Assembly (NCBI GenBank): GCA_023428365.1
Contig: JAEYYQ010000661.1
Span: 1-9,372, forward strand
DNA from: Pseudomonadota bacterium
Lineage (GTDB): Bacteria > Pseudomonadota > Alphaproteobacteria > Rhizobiales > Hyphomicrobiaceae
Reading direction: 5' to 3'
Length of the DNA: 9,372 nucleotides
How positions within the stretch are numbered: position 1 is the stretch's first letter; each line of letters starts with the position of its first letter. The notes beneath the pieces are model-generated. The model was not told the DNA's origin, made no database searches, and saw only the letters and a list, made by a program, of their open reading frames with translations. The translations under genes were made by a program, and so were the position numbers. This document shows, in pieces, positions 6,943 through 9,372 of this stretch.

Positions 6943-7491
6943 CTACTTTGCGTCGGCCAGGATGTAGGCCTTCACGATGATGTCGGGGTTGGACACCTTG
7001 CCGTCGCTGGGATCACCCTTCTTGATGGCATCGACATGCGTCATGCCGTCGACCACCCTGCCCCAAACCGTGTACTGGCCGTTCAGGTGCGGTGAGTGCT
7101 TGAAAACAATGAAGAACTGGCTGTTGGCGCTGTTCGGATTGCCGGTCCGTGCGGCACCGACGACGCCTCTGTCAAACCCTGTCGGAGTGAACTCCGCCGG
7201 TAGCGTTCCATACTTTGAACCGCCGGTCCCGTCGCCCTTGGGATCACCCGTTTGCGCCATAAAACCATCGATGACGCGATGGAACTTCAGCCCGTTATAG
7301 AAGCCTTCCTTGGCCAGCATCTTCACGCGCTCGACGTGCTTGGGCGCGAGGTCGGGTCTTAAGGCGATGAGCACCTTGCCGCTCTTCAACTCAAGCACGA
7401 GTGTATTGGCCGGATCGGGAGTCTTGGCCTGGGCAAACACCGAGGTTGCACCAACCACCAAGGCAGCGAGGACAGCAAAAAATCGGATCAC
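6943..7491 (-). CDS. ppiA: Exported (periplasmic) peptidyl-prolyl isomerase, cyclophilin
   Basis: A 182-residue cyclophilin with a signal peptide. The N-terminus MIRFFAVLAALVVGATSVFA is a basic-hydrophobic leader with probable signal peptidase I cleavage after residue 20, so the enzyme should fold proteins in the periplasm. The catalytic block FHRVIDGFMAQTG is intact (R72, F77, M78, Q80), as are SQFFIVF and YTVWGRVVDGM. I chose the GTG at 7489-7491 because GAGAGGAG (7501-7508) lies 9 bases upstream and this start puts the signal peptide at residue 1. A longer frame from a TTG at 7549-7551 would bury the leader behind 20 charged residues. It follows coaD by 71 bp on the same strand and precedes the cytoplasmic cyclophilin, so the three genes are probably one operon. 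The two cyclophilins are clear paralogues. Confidence 0.92.
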   Translation of the reverse strand: MIRFFAVLAALVVGATSVFAQAKTPDPANTLVLELKSGKVLIALRPDLAPKHVERVKMLAKEGFYNGLKFHRVIDGFMAQTGDPKGDGTGGSKYGTLPAEFTPTGFDRGVVGAARTGNPNSANSQFFIVFKHSPHLNGQYTVWGRVVDGMTHVDAIKKGDPSDGKVSNPDIIVKAYILADAK

Positions 7492-7500
7492 GAATCTGAT

Positions 7501-7508
7501 CTCCTCTC
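7501..7508 (-). promoter_or_regulatory. Ribosome binding site deciding the exported cyclophilin start
   Basis: GAGAGGAG on the minus strand lies 9 bases before the GTG at 7489-7491. This supports a start that places the signal peptide at the very N-terminus and argues against the longer TTG-initiated frame. Confidence 0.6.
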
Positions 7509-7562
7509 GTGAAGGAACGCGCACGACATAGGTCGCGCGTTGTGGCCGCAATGGGGCACGGG

Positions 7563-8066
7563 CTAGGCCTTTGACTTCATCTTGCCCTTCAACTTGCGGG
7601 CAACGGCTGAAGAAACAAAGGGCGTCACGTCGCCGCCCATCGCTGCAATCTGCCGGATGAGGCTAGCCGCGATGTGACGGACATCGGGGCTTGCCGGCAG
7701 GAATACCGTCTCGACGTCGGGAGCCATGCCCCCGTTCATGCCGGCCATCTGCATCTCATAGTCGAAATCCGTCCCATCGCGCAGACCACGGATGATCAGG
7801 CTGGCGCCGGCCTCGCGCGCGGCATCGACCACGAGCCCGCTGAACGTCACGACACGGACCTTGCCGCCCTGCTTCTTGGTCAGTGGCTTGCACTCCGCCT
7901 CCAGCATGGCGATCCGCTCGTCAGCGGTGAACATCGGCACTTTGCCGTGATGAACGCCAATGCCGATCACCAGATCGTCGACCAGCCCGAGCGAGCGCTG
8001 GATGACATCCGTGTGGCCGTTGGTGACGGGATCGAAGGAGCCTGAATAGAAGCCAATGCGGGACAT
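7563..8066 (-). CDS. coaD: Phosphopantetheine adenylyltransferase
   Basis: A 167-residue enzyme of coenzyme A synthesis, of usual family length, that transfers AMP from ATP to 4'-phosphopantetheine to give dephospho-CoA in the cytoplasm. The N-terminal [19 protein letters not shown] holds the nucleotidyltransferase TNGH motif with catalytic H18. [21 protein letters not shown] (residues about 91-111) is the conserved substrate and ATP loop. The C-terminal block [13 protein letters not shown] stands where many CoaD proteins have a Ser-rich SSS-L-V-R motif, so the Ser run is partly replaced by Ala here. The ATG at 8064-8066 is followed directly by the canonical start of the fold. Its Shine-Dalgarno is weak (AGGC close to the ATG). 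It heads a minus-strand run with two cyclophilin genes and is divergent from the papain-like gene, with 152 bp between the two starts. Confidence 0.96.
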   Translation of the reverse strand: MSRIGFYSGSFDPVTNGHTDVIQRSLGLVDDLVIGIGVHHGKVPMFTADERIAMLEAECKPLTKKQGGKVRVVTFSGLVVDAAREAGASLIIRGLRDGTDFDYEMQMAGMNGGMAPDVETVFLPASPDVRHIAASLIRQIAAMGGDVTPFVSSAVARKLKGKMKSKA

Positions 8067-8148
8067 GAAGCCTATGGTCCGATGATGGATAGATACGTTG
8101 CACCCGTCGCATGACCCGCCGACTCATGCAAGCCGCTCGGCAAATCCG

Positions 8149-8192
8149 TTAACGCGTCCTTAACCAACGCACGTCAACCTGATGTTAATCAT
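8149..8192 (+). promoter_or_regulatory. CtrA-like box and promoter upstream of the papain-like gene
   Basis: TTAA (8149-8152), seven bases, then TTAAC (8160-8164) matches the CtrA consensus TTAA-N7-TTAAC exactly. GTTAAT at 8184-8189 could be the -10, 18 bp after a -35 overlapping TTAACC (8160-8165). That is the arrangement expected of a CtrA-activated promoter. A second near-match to the CtrA half-site TTAACCAT, TTAATCAT, lies at 8185-8192. Transcription would start near 8196, about 23 bases before the ATG at 8219. The box is also 82 bp upstream of the coaD start on the other strand, so an effect on coaD is possible. Confidence 0.5.
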
Positions 8193-8218
8193 GAGCAGAC
8201 TGGGCATTGGGATTCCGC

Positions 8219-8716
8219 ATGAGTGAGTGGGCAGAAGTTGCGCATTCGACGTCGAGCCTGAACGACGTCCGCAACGATACAGGTCGCGTCGCGTTCTGCG
8301 GACCGACTGTGCTGTCAGCCATCACCGGCTATTCGATCAGCAAGGTCGAAGACGAGATCCGCCGCTACCGCCAGGTGCCGGAGAGCCGCAAGCCGGTGGT
8401 CAAGGGAACGTATGCAGAGGATGTCGAAGCGGCATTGGCTGCATTCGGCTATCGCATGCATCCTGTCTCCACCTTCCTCCACCTGTCGCGGAAGGAGCGG
8501 CCGACGGTTTGGAACTGGATGCAGAAGCCGCGCAACGCGTGGGCGCATTACGTTCTTGCGGTGCACAAAGGCAAAGAGGGCCACTGGATCCTGATCAAGG
8601 GCGTCAAGATGTGCGACACGTTCACGGAGGGCAAGTGGACGTTCGTCGTCGACGGTCCGCACCGCGGCGCGCGTATCATGGAGATCTTCGAGGTGCGCCG
8701 CTCGCTCGAGGTGTAA
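8219..8716 (+). CDS. Predicted papain-like / C39-like cysteine peptidase-fold protein
   Basis: A 165-residue protein with no name that I recognise. RVAFCGPTVLSAITG (residues 23-37) has the Cys-Gly-Pro-Thr motif at the start of a helix that is typical of C39-type and other papain-like cysteine peptidases (C27). Further along, WAHYVLAVHKGKEGHWILIKG (about 108-128) offers the His, H122 or H110, on a hydrophobic strand. FVVDGP holds D145, a candidate third residue. The order Cys-His-Asp fits the papain fold, but activity is not shown. VKGTYAEDVEAALAAFGYRM (61-80) resembles the helix after the first motif in related proteins. The ATG at 8219 has GGGA 6 bases upstream; an in-frame TTG at 8207 is less likely. 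There is no signal peptide or membrane helix, so it is probably cytoplasmic. Its promoter carries a CtrA-like box, and a second unknown gene follows on the same strand. Confidence 0.78.
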   Translation: MSEWAEVAHSTSSLNDVRNDTGRVAFCGPTVLSAITGYSISKVEDEIRRYRQVPESRKPVVKGTYAEDVEAALAAFGYRMHPVSTFLHLSRKERPTVWNWMQKPRNAWAHYVLAVHKGKEGHWILIKGVKMCDTFTEGKWTFVVDGPHRGARIMEIFEVRRSLEV

Positions 8717-8791
8717 CGTAGGGGACAGCCTCGCCGGCGCCCGTCCGGCACATCCAAAGTGCGAAACGTGCGCTTGGGAACGGGCAAGCAG

Positions 8792-9372
8792 ATGACTCCG
8801 GAGCTTAGGAGCATTGTCGAAGAGGCGTACCGCGTATTCGGCGGTTACCGGCTCACCGACACGCTGGTCGTCTGCCACTGCAATTGCTGCATGACAGAGG
8901 AGACGGAGCGGGAGCTGATCAAAACGCCGCTGCGTGAGATTCCGTCGAATCTGCTCGCCGAGTACACGAACTCGGCGCACGGGTGGGACGATGGGGCAAT
9001 CGCGCGCGAGATGCGCTATTTCCTGCCGCGCTATCTGGAGCTGATCGCGGAGAACGATCCACCGGACAACATCGGTCTCGACATCTGCATGCGCCGGATC
9101 GGGCGCGGGGGATGGCGGGGCAAGTGGCCGGATGACGAAGAGGCGCTGATCGACCGATTTTTCGACGCGCTGGTGGCTGCATCCCTGCCCCGCCTCGGGC
9201 TTGAGCTGTGGCCCGTCGGCCGGCGGCTGTCGTTCGATTTTGCAGGCGTGCTGACCTGCATCGTAACCGGGGGCTGGAACCTCTATCGTGCGCTTGGGAC
9301 GTGGGAGGCGGCTGAGGATCCGGCGGCCGCGATCCATATGGCCGCGCTCAGGGACGATGTGCTCATGCTGAA
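8792..9372 (+). CDS. Uncharacterised protein with an N-terminal Cys cluster (partial)
   Basis: A frame open from 8792 to the window edge (193 codons, no stop), so the C-terminus is missing. The product starts MTPELRSIVEEAYRVFGGYR. Near residues 28-33 it has CHCNCC, four Cys and one His, followed by TPLREIPSNLLAEYTNSAHG and a Tyr/Leu-rich stretch, MRYFLPRYLELI. The Cys-rich head followed by TPLR-x-x-P-x-x-L-x-x-Y-x-x-S-x-H recalls a widespread bacterial family of unknown function; I am recalling that pattern, not a named domain. The Cys cluster could bind zinc or another metal, which is inference. I see no signal peptide. In-frame GTG codons at 8759 and 8768 are alternative starts, none with a good ribosome site. 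The gene lies 75 bp after the papain-like gene on the same strand. Confidence 0.7.
   Translation, partial: MTPELRSIVEEAYRVFGGYRLTDTLVVCHCNCCMTEETERELIKTPLREIPSNLLAEYTNSAHGWDDGAIAREMRYFLPRYLELIAENDPPDNIGLDICMRRIGRGGWRGKWPDDEEALIDRFFDALVAASLPRLGLELWPVGRRLSFDFAGVLTCIVTGGWNLYRALGTWEAAEDPAAAIHMAALRDDVLML

Noticed and set aside
7492..7551. Longer N-terminus for the exported cyclophilin from a TTG start
   Set aside because: It would place 20 mostly charged residues before a clear signal peptide, and the Shine-Dalgarno GAGAGGAG would fall inside the coding sequence.
8730..8750. GCCGG / CCGGC hairpin between the papain-like gene and the Cys-cluster gene
   Set aside because: The stem is only 5 bp and lacks a T-tract, so it is not a terminator. 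The two genes may still be co-transcribed.
8315..9337. Long open frame of 340 codons on the minus strand opposite the two right-hand genes
   Set aside because: It lies antisense to the papain-like and Cys-cluster genes. Its product is Arg/His/Pro-rich low-information sequence without recognisable motifs, as expected opposite GC-rich codons, while the plus-strand products have coherent motifs.

Overview
The window looks like chromosomal DNA of a GC-rich alphaproteobacterium, probably in the Hyphomicrobiales (Bradyrhizobium/Rhodopseudomonas-like). The base composition, the coaD plus paired-cyclophilin cluster, the BON/OmpA envelope protein and a CtrA-type TTAA-N7-TTAAC box all point that way. 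The genus is inferred from remembered family resemblance; no search was run. I see no rRNA, tRNA, CRISPR array, transposase or insertion sequence.

Layout. Left edge, minus strand: the first 22 codons of a membrane protein (1-67), preceded by a large envelope protein (96-2696) with an N-terminal membrane anchor, four tandem BON-like modules, a charged coiled coil, a Pro-rich linker and a C-terminal OmpA peptidoglycan-binding domain. Middle: a divergent pair, a BetA-like GMC flavoprotein alcohol dehydrogenase (minus, 2926-4548) and an NAD(P)-dependent aldehyde dehydrogenase (plus, 4756-6276). They share a ~200 bp control region that holds a perfect 8-bp-arm palindrome, a third half-site and one candidate promoter for each gene. 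A strong bidirectional terminator (6291-6328) separates the aldehyde dehydrogenase from a converging minus-strand housekeeping cluster: coaD (7563-8066), an exported cyclophilin (6943-7491) and a cytoplasmic cyclophilin (6350-6820). Right edge, plus strand, divergent from coaD: a small predicted papain-like cysteine-peptidase-fold protein (8219-8716) behind a CtrA-like promoter, then an uncharacterised Cys-cluster protein (8792 to beyond the window end).

How they work together. The GMC enzyme and the aldehyde dehydrogenase most simply form an alcohol-to-aldehyde-to-acid oxidation module under a shared regulator that is not in the window; the substrate cannot be read from sequence. CoaD makes dephospho-CoA, and the two cyclophilins serve the periplasm and the cytoplasm. 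The most interesting parts are the palindromic operator, the CtrA-like promoter in front of an unstudied peptidase-like gene, the Cys-cluster protein, and the repeat architecture of the OmpA protein. I found no convincing wholly new multi-gene system.
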